Source of the DNA: Fluviicola sp. | GTDB taxonomy: Bacteria; Bacteroidota; Bacteroidia; Flavobacteriales_D; Crocinitomicaceae | DNA length: 64,000 nucleotides | NCBI RefSeq assembly: GCF_029266855.1 | Contig: NZ_JAQSWB010000008.1 | Coordinates: 1-64,000, forward strand | Direction: 5' to 3' | Shown here: positions 1-8,862 of the stretch, in pieces | How the letters are laid out: each line of letters opens with the position of its first letter | Position numbering within the stretch: position 1 is the stretch's first letter | The notes under the pieces: model-generated | What the model was told of the DNA's origin: nothing | Seen by the model: the letters and a program-made list of their open reading frames with translations, nothing else | Database searches by the model: none | Translations under genes and position numbers: made by a program

Positions 1-2053
1 TGCACCACATGTTGCCGGTGTAATTGCACTTTGTGTCAAATTCAAGATTGCCGGTTGAGTAATGGTTTGATTCACTGTTACCGTACAGTTATTTGCATCG
101 CGGATTGTAACAGCATACGTACCGTTACATAAACCTGTAAACGTATTCGAAACCTGGAATGTTCCTCCATTAGCACTATACTGATATGGAGGCACACCTC
201 CAGCAGGAGTAACCGTAATCGTTCCATTACATACTCCATTACAACTGACATTTACAGCTGCTAAAGTCCCACTCAAAGCCGTTGGCTGAGTAATGGAGAC
301 ATTCGCCGTTGCAACACAACCTGAATTGTCAGTCATTGTTATCGTATAAGCTCCTGCTCCTAAGTTCGAAGCGGTCTGAGTGGTTTGTCCACCGGTCCAG
401 GAATAAGTATATGGTGCCAATCCAACCGGTGTTGCCGTAGCAGACCCGGTAACCAATGGTAAAGTTTCCAGTTGTTGTACAACCATTGGCCCCCGTTACT
501 ATGTAATTGTAGTTTCCATCCGGTAAATTGGTGAAATTGGCAGTGGAACCGGCTGTATTTGCTTCGACAACAGAACCATTAACAGGTCCTGCAATACTTA
601 CTGTATATGGTCCTAGTCCTACAGGGTTATTGATAACCACAGAACCGTTATTGTAATTCGCACAGGATTCAGCTGTTGGAGTAACCGTCGGTGCAGTTAA
701 AGCGCCATAATTAACCACCACCTGATCTGTTACAGTAGTTCCACACAAGTCTACAGCAGTCACTGTATAAGTTGTTGTTGCTGCAGGTGAAACCGTCACC
801 GGAGTACCAGTCCCTGCACCATTACTCCACGTGTAAGTTATCGTTCCGGTTCCTCCTACAGATGTAGCAGAAAGAGGCACACTTGATCCGGCAGTACAAA
901 TAGTAACATCCGCATTAGCCGTAACAGCAAGTGGAGTAGCATCAATGATATTTACCGATATACTCCCCGTTGTACATACCGTTGCAGGATAGTTACAAAT
1001 CAAGGTTTCAGTTCCTTCGGCAGCTCCGTCAAGAAATACGTTTACAGGAATACTAACTGAAGTTTGGCCTGCCGGTACAGTAATTGTTGTCGGCAATGCA
1101 CCATAATCAACCCCGGAGGTTGCGCTTCCCGCCCAGGTCACATTGAATGAATAAGGCACTGCAAGCGCATTCGGAATGTTAAATGTCATCGTGTTATTTG
1201 AACAGCCTTCCGGGTAAATACCTGGTCCCGCACCACTTGAGGTAACTGACGAAACAGGTGGATTACCAACTGCAAACAACCCGTTTTGCTGAATGAATAC
1301 CCAAGAATCATAACTTGAATCTCCTCCATCGGCAATCATTAAACGGATATGATATGTTTGACAGGCAATAACTGCTCTTGACGCAGTCAACTGAGTGGTA
1401 TACCCATCCATCACATTATTATTAGGCGTACCTAAAACAATATTATTAACATAAGATCCTGCATTTACACCAGCATTAACATTATCAATCGTAACCGGAA
1501 CTGCTCCAATAACAGCAATATTCTGCGAACCGACAATACCTGGTCCGCTTATAAAAAAAGCAAATGCATCATTGAAACCACTACCAACCCATTCGTTGTA
1601 TTCTTCCGAACCAAAAATGTAATTTACATTGATGTTACTGGTAATGGGAACGAAATCAAACTCCAAAATAATACCATCAAATGTACCTGCTCCTGCAATT
1701 GTATTCAATTCAGCAACAGCAGCACCTGCATTATCATCAGTCTTAAAGGTCCCGGGACCACCCTGAAGTGCGGCGGCAGTGTTCACAAATCCTGTACTCA
1801 TGACAACACCGGTATTCATTGTCGCACCAATTCCTGCGGATGTACCACCTGTGAAATTAGCTATTGCAGCAGCGTCTCCTGTGAGGGTTACATTCGAAAA
1901 GGTAATTCCAGGACCACAAATTGCAGCTACATAGTTTGCAGCTGTAGTTTGACTTAGATTGATCTGGGCGGAAGAAACTTTTGAAAAACCTGTCATAAAT
2001 AAAAGCAACAGTAGAGAGTTACAGATTGCTCTGAAAGAAGTAATCATAGTCAT
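1..2053 (-). CDS. Choice-of-anchor L / SprB-repeat secreted adhesin, partial, frameshifted
   Basis: Secreted surface protein whose 3' end lies beyond the left edge. Residues 1-29 are a signal peptide ending in SSA-Q. Residues about 40-260 resemble the choice-of-anchor L domain, with the hallmark GSEEYNEWVGSGFNDAF stretch near residue 150. A Calx-beta-like domain (275-375) and an Ig-like module (375-450) follow, then SprB-type repeats. The frame opened at 2053 stops at 329, but the SprB-like reading (PYTYSWTGGQTT, then DNSGC) continues in another frame from about position 455 to position 1. One surplus base at 449-458 explains this, either a real mutation or a sequence error. It lies 57 bp downstream of a PorP/SprF gene, so it is probably the third gene of that operon and a T9SS cargo, although the C-terminal sorting domain is not visible. 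A second ATG at 2047 is an alternative start. Confidence 0.82.
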
Positions 2054-2110
2054 AGTGTATATCTAGTTCAATGTATTAACTTAATTTTTATCCAAGCCTT
2101 GCTTAACTTG

Positions 2111-3523
2111 TCAATTCTTCAGGTAATTTAAAATCCAAACTTTTTGTTTTTTCTTTGTTTTATAATCATTGAATGTTCTGGTGGCAAGTTCCTGATCCAA
2201 TGAATACAGTATTACAACATAGAAATAATTATTCGATTCGTTAATGACAAGATAAGAAGTAGGATATTCACTTAAGTTCTTCGCCAGCATTAAGTCCGCA
2301 TTTTGTCTGTTTGAGAAAACCCCGGTGATGACATAGAATCCGTCCGGTGATTCACTTTTATCCAAGTTAACAAAATGATATCCTTTGGCAACAGGAATTA
2401 CTTCAGGTGTTGTATTCTTAGGTTTAGGTTTTACAGTATCAATTGGTTTCACTACCAGGTTGGCCAAAGAATCTTTTTCTCTTTGCAGTCTATCCTTTTC
2501 CGCCCGATCCTCCAGGAGGCGTTTTAAGCGATCTTCCAATTCATCTTTTAATTTCTGAATGGAATCTCGTTCACGGGCTGCCAAATCATCAACAACTTTA
2601 ACTTCTTTTTCTACAATCTGAATTTCTTTTTCACGTTTTCCTTTGAAAGAAAAGCCTAAGAAAATCTCATGATTCATTCCCGTGTTGTATGTTTTGAGTG
2701 ATCCGATCAATAATTCGTAGCTATACCCCACTCTTAGAAAATCGAATACCCGGACACCTGCATTGAACTGCATTGCGTAATCTGACTTATAAGTTGCCGA
2801 AGCCCAAAGCACATTGTTATACATTGCCATTAAAGTTGCATCGTACTGGAATGGAATATTCGGCATGTATCTCAAAACTGCATTCGGGCGGATAATTAAT
2901 TTCTCACCTAAATGAAAATCATATTCAAGAGACATCATGTAATGTCTTTCAAGCTGATAATACCCTCTGCTTTTCTCACGGGCATACTTCACCTTTCCGC
3001 CAATAATCTGAGGTACTGAAATTCCAATTCGCAAATCTTTCCAGTTATACATTAAGCCCACATTCAGATCAAAAACCGGAGCTGTAGGTCTTAGACCTGT
3101 CAGATATGGATCGTCTATGTCCTCCGCATTGATTTGATTGTATTCTATCCGATTATCCAATACTCCGGCTGAAACACCAAAGCGGATATTATGATTTTCG
3201 TTGATTTTTAGCTTATAACTGTAATTCAGACTTGACATCAACTGTTGCTGAATTCCCTGGTTCTGGTGCGCTACGATAAGGCCAAGCCCCATATTTCCTT
3301 TAGCAATAGGCCCTTCAACTGTCAAATAATTATTTACAGCCGTAGAACCAAAAGAAGAGTAGCGCTGATTTCTGACAAAACTTGCGTTCACATAATCACT
3401 CCCTCCTGTTGAGGCAGGATTATAAACGAATGGGTTTATTAAATAATGATTGTAGAAAGGAACTTGTTGTCCAAATAAATTTCCCCAACACAAACAAACA
3501 CAAAGTAGTAGTAATTTATTCAT
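2111..3523 (-). CDS. PorP/SprF family T9SS outer-membrane protein with SPOR-like C-terminus
   Basis: Outer-membrane beta-barrel of the PorP/SprF family, 470 residues. SprF-like proteins are needed in Flavobacterium to export and attach T9SS cargo with type B (CHU_C) sorting domains. I chose the ATG at 3523 because it gives a clean signal peptide (MNKLLLLCVCLCWGNLFGQQ); the frame is open to 3568. The family motif NPFVYNPASTGG follows, then the barrel to about residue 290. Unlike ordinary family members it continues with a Glu/Lys/Arg-rich coiled coil (about 295-355) and a C-terminal domain of about 85 residues (GFYVITGVFSNRQNADLM and onward) that looks like a SPOR peptidoglycan-binding domain. 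Its ATG overlaps the stop of the upstream CHU_C gene by 8 bp, so translation is probably coupled. Confidence 0.88.
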   Translation of the reverse strand: MNKLLLLCVCLCWGNLFGQQVPFYNHYLINPFVYNPASTGGSDYVNASFVRNQRYSSFGSTAVNNYLTVEGPIAKGNMGLGLIVAHQNQGIQQQLMSSLNYSYKLKINENHNIRFGVSAGVLDNRIEYNQINAEDIDDPYLTGLRPTAPVFDLNVGLMYNWKDLRIGISVPQIIGGKVKYAREKSRGYYQLERHYMMSLEYDFHLGEKLIIRPNAVLRYMPNIPFQYDATLMAMYNNVLWASATYKSDYAMQFNAGVRVFDFLRVGYSYELLIGSLKTYNTGMNHEIFLGFSFKGKREKEIQIVEKEVKVVDDLAARERDSIQKLKDELEDRLKRLLEDRAEKDRLQREKDSLANLVVKPIDTVKPKPKNTTPEVIPVAKGYHFVNLDKSESPDGFYVITGVFSNRQNADLMLAKNLSEYPTSYLVINESNNYFYVVILYSLDQELATRTFNDYKTKKKQKVWILNYLKN

Positions 3524-5732
3524 TTCCCAATAGTGTAATTGTTCCTTTATATTCCTCTTCGGTACCACCTTTCAAAACAACATAATAATAAGTTCCGTTC
3601 GGCAAGGCGGAACCTTTATAGCTGCCATCCCAGTCGTTCTTATAGTCATCGTTTTCATAAAGTAATTTTCCATATTGATTAAAGACCTTTACAGCTGTCA
3701 TCGGGAAAAATTCAACACCAGTAATATTCCAGGTATCATTAACATCGTCATTATTCATTGTGATGACATTTCTAATATTGAATTGAATCGGATCCATCAC
3801 AGTAATGACTACCGTATCACTTCCGACACAACCTGAAATATCAATTACATAATATACATACGGAGTTGTCACAACAGGTGTGGCAACCGGATTAGCTATC
3901 ATTGAATCTGAAAGTGTTGTACCAGGCATCCATATTCCAGTAATACCACCAGAACCGTTCAATGTAACTGTTTCACCAACATAAATGGCGGTATCTATAC
4001 CCGCATCAGCAACGGGAGAAGGTATCATCGTAATATTTACAACATTTGAAATAGCGGGAGGACAAACACCACTTAGTGCAGTTACCTGGAATTGAATATC
4101 TTGTGTAATCGGGGAAGTAGTATAATCTATCGTATCGGAATTCGGGATTACCTGCCAAGTCGCTCCATTGTCAGAAGAATATTCCCAAAATAAAGAATCC
4201 GCAACCGAACCAAGCAAATGCAGTTCTTCAGAAATTGACTCACATACACTTCCGCTCTGATTTAAAACACCTACTACCGGCGCAGAATCCAATTGAATGA
4301 TTGCTGTGTCCGTATAATAATCCGGGCAAAGACGTCCGTCAAGGTGTACTCTATAAATTGTAGTTACGCTTTGTCCGCTGTAATCATACGAAGTGCCTGT
4401 GTTTGCAATTGTTGTCCAGGTGCTTCCACCATTCGTGGATGATTCCCAATTCAAAACAGGTGTTGTTGATCCGGTCATATTCAGTATACCAACTACTGCT
4501 GTTGCACAAACCGTATCGGAAAGACCAAGAGTAGGAGTTACCGGAAGTGCCTGAACATAAATAACTGCGGTATCAGAAACCACATCCGGGCATTGTCCGC
4601 CTTCCGAAATCATTCTGTAAAATGTAGTTTGCGTCAGATTGATATAAGCCTGACTTCCTGTCGTATTGGAAAGAGCCCCCCATGTAGATCCATTGTCCGT
4701 AGAGAATTCCCAATTCAAAACCGGACCAAATGAACCAGTAGCAATAACAAAACCTGTTGCATTCGTAATACATAAGGAATCACTTCCTGCTAAAACAGTG
4801 GGCGGATAAACAGGATCCACATAAATCATTGCGGTATCAGAATAAGCATCAGCGCAAATCAGGCCATCGACAAGTACACGATAGATTGTCGTTGTTGTGA
4901 GGTTTAAGTAATTATGTGTTGTGGTTGTATTGGCAATTGGAGTCCAGCTTCCTCCTCCATTCGTAGAAGATTCCCATTGTAAAACGCTTTGACTGTTTCC
5001 TGACAAAGTCAACATACCACTCGCCACGCTTTCGCATAAAGAATCGGAGCCGGAGATTGTTCCCGGAACCGGTGGTGACTGAGCTGTTATAGTGGCATAT
5101 CCCGAAGTATCATCCGGACAATAACCACCATCAATCAAGACATGGTATTGCGTGTTTTGACTCACATTATTGTATGCGTAGGAAGGAGTTGAATTCACAA
5201 TAGGTGACCAGGTGGAACCACCGTTAGTGGAAGACTCCCAAGCGATAATTGTTCCATAAGACCAACCGAACAATGATAAGGTTCCTGCATTCGCTCCCTG
5301 GCAAACTGTAATATCTGATGTCACTGTTCCCGGAACTATCGGACAATCATTCTGGACACTCCACTGCAGGGTATCATTTAATTGATTGACATCCCCCGGT
5401 CTGTTAAGCCAAACTTTCACAATGTGACTTCCGCAAGCAGATAAATTTGCTTTAACTGCAAAACTGAAATTCCAGGAAGCCCCGGCAGTCAGATTGGAAG
5501 ATAAAGGTTGATTTACCGCAGCACCGCCATCCACAGAATAATACATCTGGATGGTATTTGAAGGCATAATGACTCCGGAATTATTATTTACCAAAACCGT
5601 CACTGTTTCCAGGGTAGACAAACTGCACCCGGAATTAGGAGAAAAGTGGTTTTGTAACCAAACATCCTGTGCTCTGGTTATAGAAGAAAATGTGGTAAGT
5701 AAGATCAATAAAAATGAGTATCGGCGAAGCAT
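3516..5732 (-). CDS. Secreted Ig-like repeat protein with gliding-motility (CHU_C) C-terminal domain
   Basis: Cell-surface T9SS cargo of 738 residues. A signal peptide (MLRRYSFLLILL, ending near TRA-QD) precedes a CARDB-like domain to about residue 130. Five tandem modules of about 90 residues follow, each with a Cys near its start and the core WESSTNGGSTW, ending in a CPDxYSDTAxIxV-like strand. The last roughly 85 residues are a CHU_C/type B sorting domain (NNDDVNDTWNI, KVFNQYGKLLYE, WDGSYKGSALPNGTYYYVV). The frame is open to an ATG at 5777. I prefer 5732 because a good promoter at 5787-5818 would put transcription start almost on the 5777 codon, and because 5732 gives a compact signal peptide. 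First gene of an operon with the overlapping PorP/SprF gene, which is probably its dedicated secretion partner. Confidence 0.86.
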   Translation of the reverse strand: MLRRYSFLLILLTTFSSITRAQDVWLQNHFSPNSGCSLSTLETVTVLVNNNSGVIMPSNTIQMYYSVDGGAAVNQPLSSNLTAGASWNFSFAVKANLSACGSHIVKVWLNRPGDVNQLNDTLQWSVQNDCPIVPGTVTSDITVCQGANAGTLSLFGWSYGTIIAWESSTNGGSTWSPIVNSTPSYAYNNVSQNTQYHVLIDGGYCPDDTSGYATITAQSPPVPGTISGSDSLCESVASGMLTLSGNSQSVLQWESSTNGGGSWTPIANTTTTHNYLNLTTTTIYRVLVDGLICADAYSDTAMIYVDPVYPPTVLAGSDSLCITNATGFVIATGSFGPVLNWEFSTDNGSTWGALSNTTGSQAYINLTQTTFYRMISEGGQCPDVVSDTAVIYVQALPVTPTLGLSDTVCATAVVGILNMTGSTTPVLNWESSTNGGSTWTTIANTGTSYDYSGQSVTTIYRVHLDGRLCPDYYTDTAIIQLDSAPVVGVLNQSGSVCESISEELHLLGSVADSLFWEYSSDNGATWQVIPNSDTIDYTTSPITQDIQFQVTALSGVCPPAISNVVNITMIPSPVADAGIDTAIYVGETVTLNGSGGITGIWMPGTTLSDSMIANPVATPVVTTPYVYYVIDISGCVGSDTVVITVMDPIQFNIRNVITMNNDDVNDTWNITGVEFFPMTAVKVFNQYGKLLYENDDYKNDWDGSYKGSALPNGTYYYVVLKGGTEEEYKGTITLLGNE

Positions 5733-5786
5733 AGAGTGCAAGTGTTGATAAGCTATCGTATTTGAATTTTTGATCATTAACTAGTT

Positions 5787-5818
5787 CGAAATTAACAGTT
5801 TTTTACAATTATTCCAAA
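5787..5818 (-). promoter_or_regulatory. Bacteroidota-type promoter for the adhesin/PorP operon
   Basis: On the minus strand TTTG (5815-5818) is followed after 20 bp by TAATTTCG (5787-5794). This matches the Bacteroidota consensus TTTG-N19-21-TANNTTTG with one mismatch. Predicted transcription start near 5780, upstream of the 5732 start codon. Confidence 0.6.
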
Positions 5819-5923
5819 TGGACATTACTTACATTTACGGCAGAACAAGCGATTTGGTTTCCTAAAAGCGAATATTATTCAAAAATCACTTGCTCTTAAG
5901 TTATATTAATACACTGATTATCA

Positions 5924-6619
5924 ATGAGATATCTTAGTAAATTGACAAAGCAATTAACCTTGCTGTTTTTCTTAACATTTACCTCTTATTTTTTTGCACA
6001 AAAAATCGATTTAGCCCCAAAACTATTCTACGATTCGATTCATACAAAACAAGCACAACTTTTGGATGTACGAACTTCCAACGAGTATGCGCAGGGGCAT
6101 ATTTCCGGTGCTTTTCAGGCCGACTGGAACAATTTTGCTCAATTTAAAGAGCGTGTAGCTTCGCTTGACAAACACAGCCCGCTTTACATATATTGCCTTG
6201 CCGGCTCAAGAAGTGCTGCAGCCCAGGAATGGCTGATTAAAGAAGGTTTTGAAACGGTCATCAATCTGCGTGGAGGAATCAATTCGTGGAACCTGGAAGA
6301 TCTTCCACTGGAAGGAAAGAAAGAAACAGAACAACTAAGTATGGAAGACTTTCTGGCTTCACTTCCACCAAATAAAACCGTGCTTGTGGATTTCGGTGCC
6401 GAATGGTGTCCGCCTTGTAAAAAAATGAATCCGATTATTGATGAGTTAAATATGGAGGGGGCAGAAATCATCCGGGTGGATGGTGGTTCTCAAACTCAAT
6501 TGGTAAAAGAGTTACATGTGGAAAGCTTTCCCACTTTTATCAGTTTCAAAAACGGAAAAGAAATAACCCGAATTACAGGCGTTTGTTCTAAGGAGACTCT
6601 TCAAAAACTGTTAGATTAA
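5924..6619 (+). CDS. Exported rhodanese-thioredoxin fusion protein
   Basis: Predicted periplasmic redox/sulfur protein of 231 residues. A signal peptide (residues 1-25, ending FFAQ) is followed by a rhodanese domain (about 30-128) with active-site loop CLAGSRS (Cys91) and the family motif LDVRTSNEYAQGHI. A thioredoxin domain (about 138-231) has the redox motif WCPPC (Cys162, Cys165) and the cis-proline segment ESFPTF. Rhodaneses transfer sulfane sulfur and thioredoxins reduce disulfides, so the fusion suggests that one half reduces the persulfide or oxidised Cys of the other; that pairing is inference. Monocistronic, convergent with the next gene. WCPPC is less usual than the WCGPC of cytosolic thioredoxin and is more like TlpA/ResA-type exported proteins. 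Confidence 0.85.
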   Translation: MRYLSKLTKQLTLLFFLTFTSYFFAQKIDLAPKLFYDSIHTKQAQLLDVRTSNEYAQGHISGAFQADWNNFAQFKERVASLDKHSPLYIYCLAGSRSAAAQEWLIKEGFETVINLRGGINSWNLEDLPLEGKKETEQLSMEDFLASLPPNKTVLVDFGAEWCPPCKKMNPIIDELNMEGAEIIRVDGGSQTQLVKELHVESFPTFISFKNGKEITRITGVCSKETLQKLLD

Positions 6620-6647
6620 TATCTTAGAATCCTTATGATATTATGTT

Positions 6648-6663
6648 TTCGTTATATAACGAA
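6648..6663. other. 16-bp perfect palindrome in a convergent gap
   Basis: TTCGTTATATAACGAA reads the same on both strands and lies between the 3' ends of two convergent genes. It has no loop and no T-run, so a dyad protein-binding site is as likely as a weak terminator. Confidence 0.35.
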
Positions 6664-6694
6664 TGTGGGTACTGTGAAATTGAAATTTCTTCCT

Positions 6695-7258
6695 TTATTC
6701 ACTCAATAAAGCAATTGCCTCTTCCCTATCCTTCCAGATTTCATCCAATGTTAGTTGAATAGCAGGGTTTCTGGTTAACCAGCGCTGCAAATAATCTTTG
6801 TGGATCATGATTTTCCAGTCACTGACCTGATTCGGGTCTATGCGTTGCTCGCGAACGAGTTTCGGGATGATTTTTTTCAATCTTCCGGATGTGTCCGTAA
6901 AATCAAACCGTTCTCCCCTAATTCTCAGATAACAATGGCATTCAGGGATATTTGTGTAGGTTTTCCCATCAAAGAAACCATCCAGTTTTGAATGTGTTTC
7001 TCCGTTCATTAAGAAAATACCTGCTATCAATTCAATTTCCGGGTGTCCGTTTTCCAAAGCCAGGGAAGCGAGTAAGGCATGTTTTGAAGAACAGGTTCCT
7101 TTTCCTTCAGAAAGCACTAATCTGAAATCTTCCCGGTTCGCATTTCTGCCATAAGGAAGTTGAGCAATGAAACTGCAGGCTTCGCTAAAAGAATCTATTC
7201 CGCGCTCCTGAAAAGCAGTTGAGTATGTTTCAGAGGATGTAAGATTGAAATCTATCAT
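6695..7258 (-). CDS. Transglutaminase-like hypothetical protein
   Basis: Cytosolic-looking 187-residue protein without signal peptide or membrane segment. The central motif GKGTCSSKHALL (Cys near residue 56), a following GETHSKLDG (His) and a later RFDFTD resemble the Cys-His-Asp order of the transglutaminase-like/papain-fold superfamily. The substrate cannot be predicted and I do not recognise a named family. It lies downstream of ffh in the same orientation. The 90-bp gap between them holds an imperfect inverted repeat and a perfect TAATTTTG promoter box (7276-7283) just 18 bp before the start, so the gene probably has its own promoter. Confidence 0.6.
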   Translation of the reverse strand: MIDFNLTSSETYSTAFQERGIDSFSEACSFIAQLPYGRNANREDFRLVLSEGKGTCSSKHALLASLALENGHPEIELIAGIFLMNGETHSKLDGFFDGKTYTNIPECHCYLRIRGERFDFTDTSGRLKKIIPKLVREQRIDPNQVSDWKIMIHKDYLQRWLTRNPAIQLTLDEIWKDREEAIALLSE

Positions 7259-7263
7259 AAACT

Positions 7264-7341
7264 AATTATCAATGACAAAATTATCAATTATCAAGATGGT
7301 GAGTATCTCCTTGATAATTGCTCCATTGATCTTTTATAATT
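7264..7341. repeat. AATTATCAA-word inverted repeat, copy 1
   Basis: The left arm (7264-7295) is built of the word AATTATCAA repeated with spacers and ends AATTATCAAG. The right arm begins CTTGATAATT (7310-7319) and continues with an inverted ATTGATC/TATAATT run. The first 32 bp match 29 of 32 bases of 27329-27360. It lies between ffh and the gene starting at 7258 and could act as an ffh terminator as well as an upstream region. Confidence 0.65.
7276..7283 (-). promoter_or_regulatory. -7 promoter box (TAATTTTG)
   Basis: Perfect match to TANNTTTG on the minus strand, inside the word repeat, 18 bp before the ATG at 7258. No clear TTTG at the expected -33 distance. Confidence 0.4.
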
Positions 7342-7348
7342 GAATAAA

Positions 7349-8698
7349 TTACATTCCAGGCATTCCGCCCTTCATTCCTTTCATTTGTTTCATCATGCCC
7401 ATCATGTTTTTCGGATTACTCATCATTTTCATCATTTTCTTCGTATCCTCAAACTGCTTAAGCAATTTATTTACTTCCTGGATGTTCGTTCCGGAACCGT
7501 TTGCAATTCTTGTTTTTCTCTGACCATTCATTAAAGAAGGATTTGCACGTTCTTTAGGAGTCATCGAATAGATAATCGCTTCGATATGTTTGAATGCATC
7601 ATCCTGGATATCCACATCTTTAACAGCTTTCCCCATTCCCGGGATCATTCCCATTAAATCCTTGACATTTCCCATTTTCTTGATCTGCTGAATCTGACCA
7701 AGGAAGTCATTGAAATCAAACTGATCTTTCTGGATGCGTTTCTGAAGTTTTCTAGCTTCTTCTTCGTTGAATTGTTCCTGAGCGCGTTCTACTAATGAAA
7801 CAACGTCACCCATTCCCAAAATCCGGTCGGCCATCCGTTTCGGATAGAATACATCCAGCGCATCCATCTTCTCACCAGTACCAACGAATTTGATCGGTTT
7901 ATCTACAACTGTTTTGATTGATAAAGCTGCCCCACCACGCGTATCACCGTCTAACTTGGTTAAAACAACTCCATCAAAATTGATTTTCTCATTGAATGCT
8001 TTTGCGGTATTCACAGCATCCTGTCCGGTCATGGAATCCACAACAAACAAAGTTTCAGTCGGATTGATCGCCTGCTTCACACGTGCAATTTCATCCATCA
8101 TCACTTCGTCAATGGCCAAACGACCGGCAGTATCGACAATCACCACATTAAAGCCCTTGCTTTTAGCATAATTAATTGCTTCAGTAGCGATCTTAACAGG
8201 ATCTTTTTCTTCCTTATTTGAAAAAACCTCGATTCCAAGCTGTTCTCCAAGAACATGCAGCTGATCTATCGCCGCCGGACGGTAAACGTCACAAGCAACC
8301 AATAGGGGCTTTTTATTTTTCTTTGTTTTCAGGTAGTTGGCCAGTTTCCCTGAGAATGTAGTTTTCCCGGAACCCTGAAGTCCCGACATCAATACAATTC
8401 CCGGATTTCCCTGGATCTGGATCTCACTTTCATTTCCACCCATCAATTCCACCAATTCTTCGTGGCAGATTTTAATCATTAACTGGCTGGGAGAAATAGC
8501 AGTTAACACGTTTGCACCCATTGCCCTGTCTTTCACGCGAACGGTGAAATCTTTGGCAGTTTTAAAGTTCACATCGGCATCAAGAAGTGCTCTTCGAACC
8601 TCCTTTAATGTTTCTGCAACATTTATTTCTGTAATTTGTCCTTGTCCTTTTAAGACTTTAAAGGCGCGTTCAAACTTATCGGTAAGATTATCAAACAT
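7349..8698 (-). CDS. ffh: Signal recognition particle GTPase Ffh
   Basis: SRP54 homologue of 449 residues, normal length. It binds 4.5S RNA and signal sequences of nascent membrane proteins and delivers ribosomes to FtsY. The order is N domain (1-90), G domain with P-loop GLQGSGKT (106-113), DTAGR and TKLDGD guanine-contact motif, and a Met-rich M domain from about residue 300. The M domain ends in a run of Met/Gly/Lys residues, the signal-sequence groove and RNA-binding helices. The start is fixed by the typical MFDNLTDKFERAF N-terminus. A perfect TATCTTTG box lies 26 bp upstream. The gene is monocistronic or followed by the transglutaminase-like gene. Confidence 0.98.
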   Translation of the reverse strand: MFDNLTDKFERAFKVLKGQGQITEINVAETLKEVRRALLDADVNFKTAKDFTVRVKDRAMGANVLTAISPSQLMIKICHEELVELMGGNESEIQIQGNPGIVLMSGLQGSGKTTFSGKLANYLKTKKNKKPLLVACDVYRPAAIDQLHVLGEQLGIEVFSNKEEKDPVKIATEAINYAKSKGFNVVIVDTAGRLAIDEVMMDEIARVKQAINPTETLFVVDSMTGQDAVNTAKAFNEKINFDGVVLTKLDGDTRGGAALSIKTVVDKPIKFVGTGEKMDALDVFYPKRMADRILGMGDVVSLVERAQEQFNEEEARKLQKRIQKDQFDFNDFLGQIQQIKKMGNVKDLMGMIPGMGKAVKDVDIQDDAFKHIEAIIYSMTPKERANPSLMNGQRKTRIANGSGTNIQEVNKLLKQFEDTKKMMKMMSNPKNMMGMMKQMKGMKGGMPGM

Positions 8699-8723
8699 GC
8701 TATTGAGCGATTTTTTTCAGATA

Positions 8724-8731
8724 CAAAGATA
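8724..8731 (-). promoter_or_regulatory. ffh -7 promoter box (TATCTTTG)
   Basis: Perfect TANNTTTG match on the minus strand, 26 bp before the ffh ATG. The reiterated AAAATTGAAAA element lies immediately upstream, where the -33 box would be. Confidence 0.5.
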
Positions 8732-8736
8732 AGAGG

Positions 8737-8832
8737 AATTGAAAATGTAAAATGTAAAATTGAAAAGAAAGAGATAATTTATCAAAAGCATCACTCTGAT
8801 TGGAAGTCTTTTCAATTGTCATTCTCAATTTT
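8737..8832. repeat. AAAATTGAAAA-word inverted repeat between ffh and a divergent gene
   Basis: The left arm (8737-8767) is made of AATTGAAAA/ATGTAAA words and ends AATTGAAAAG. The right arm (8808-8832) begins CTTTTCAATTG and is its imperfect inverse. The arms overlap promoter elements of the two divergent genes, ffh (minus) and the DUF4838 gene (plus). Confidence 0.55.
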
Positions 8833-8845
8833 GGGTTTAAATTCG
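8815..8845 (+). promoter_or_regulatory. Promoter of the DUF4838 gene
   Basis: TTG at 8816-8818, a 19-bp spacer, then TAAATTCG (8838-8845), one mismatch from TANNTTTG. The ATG is 18 bp downstream of the box. Confidence 0.4.
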
Positions 8846-8862
8846 TGTAAAAAAAATCAGAC

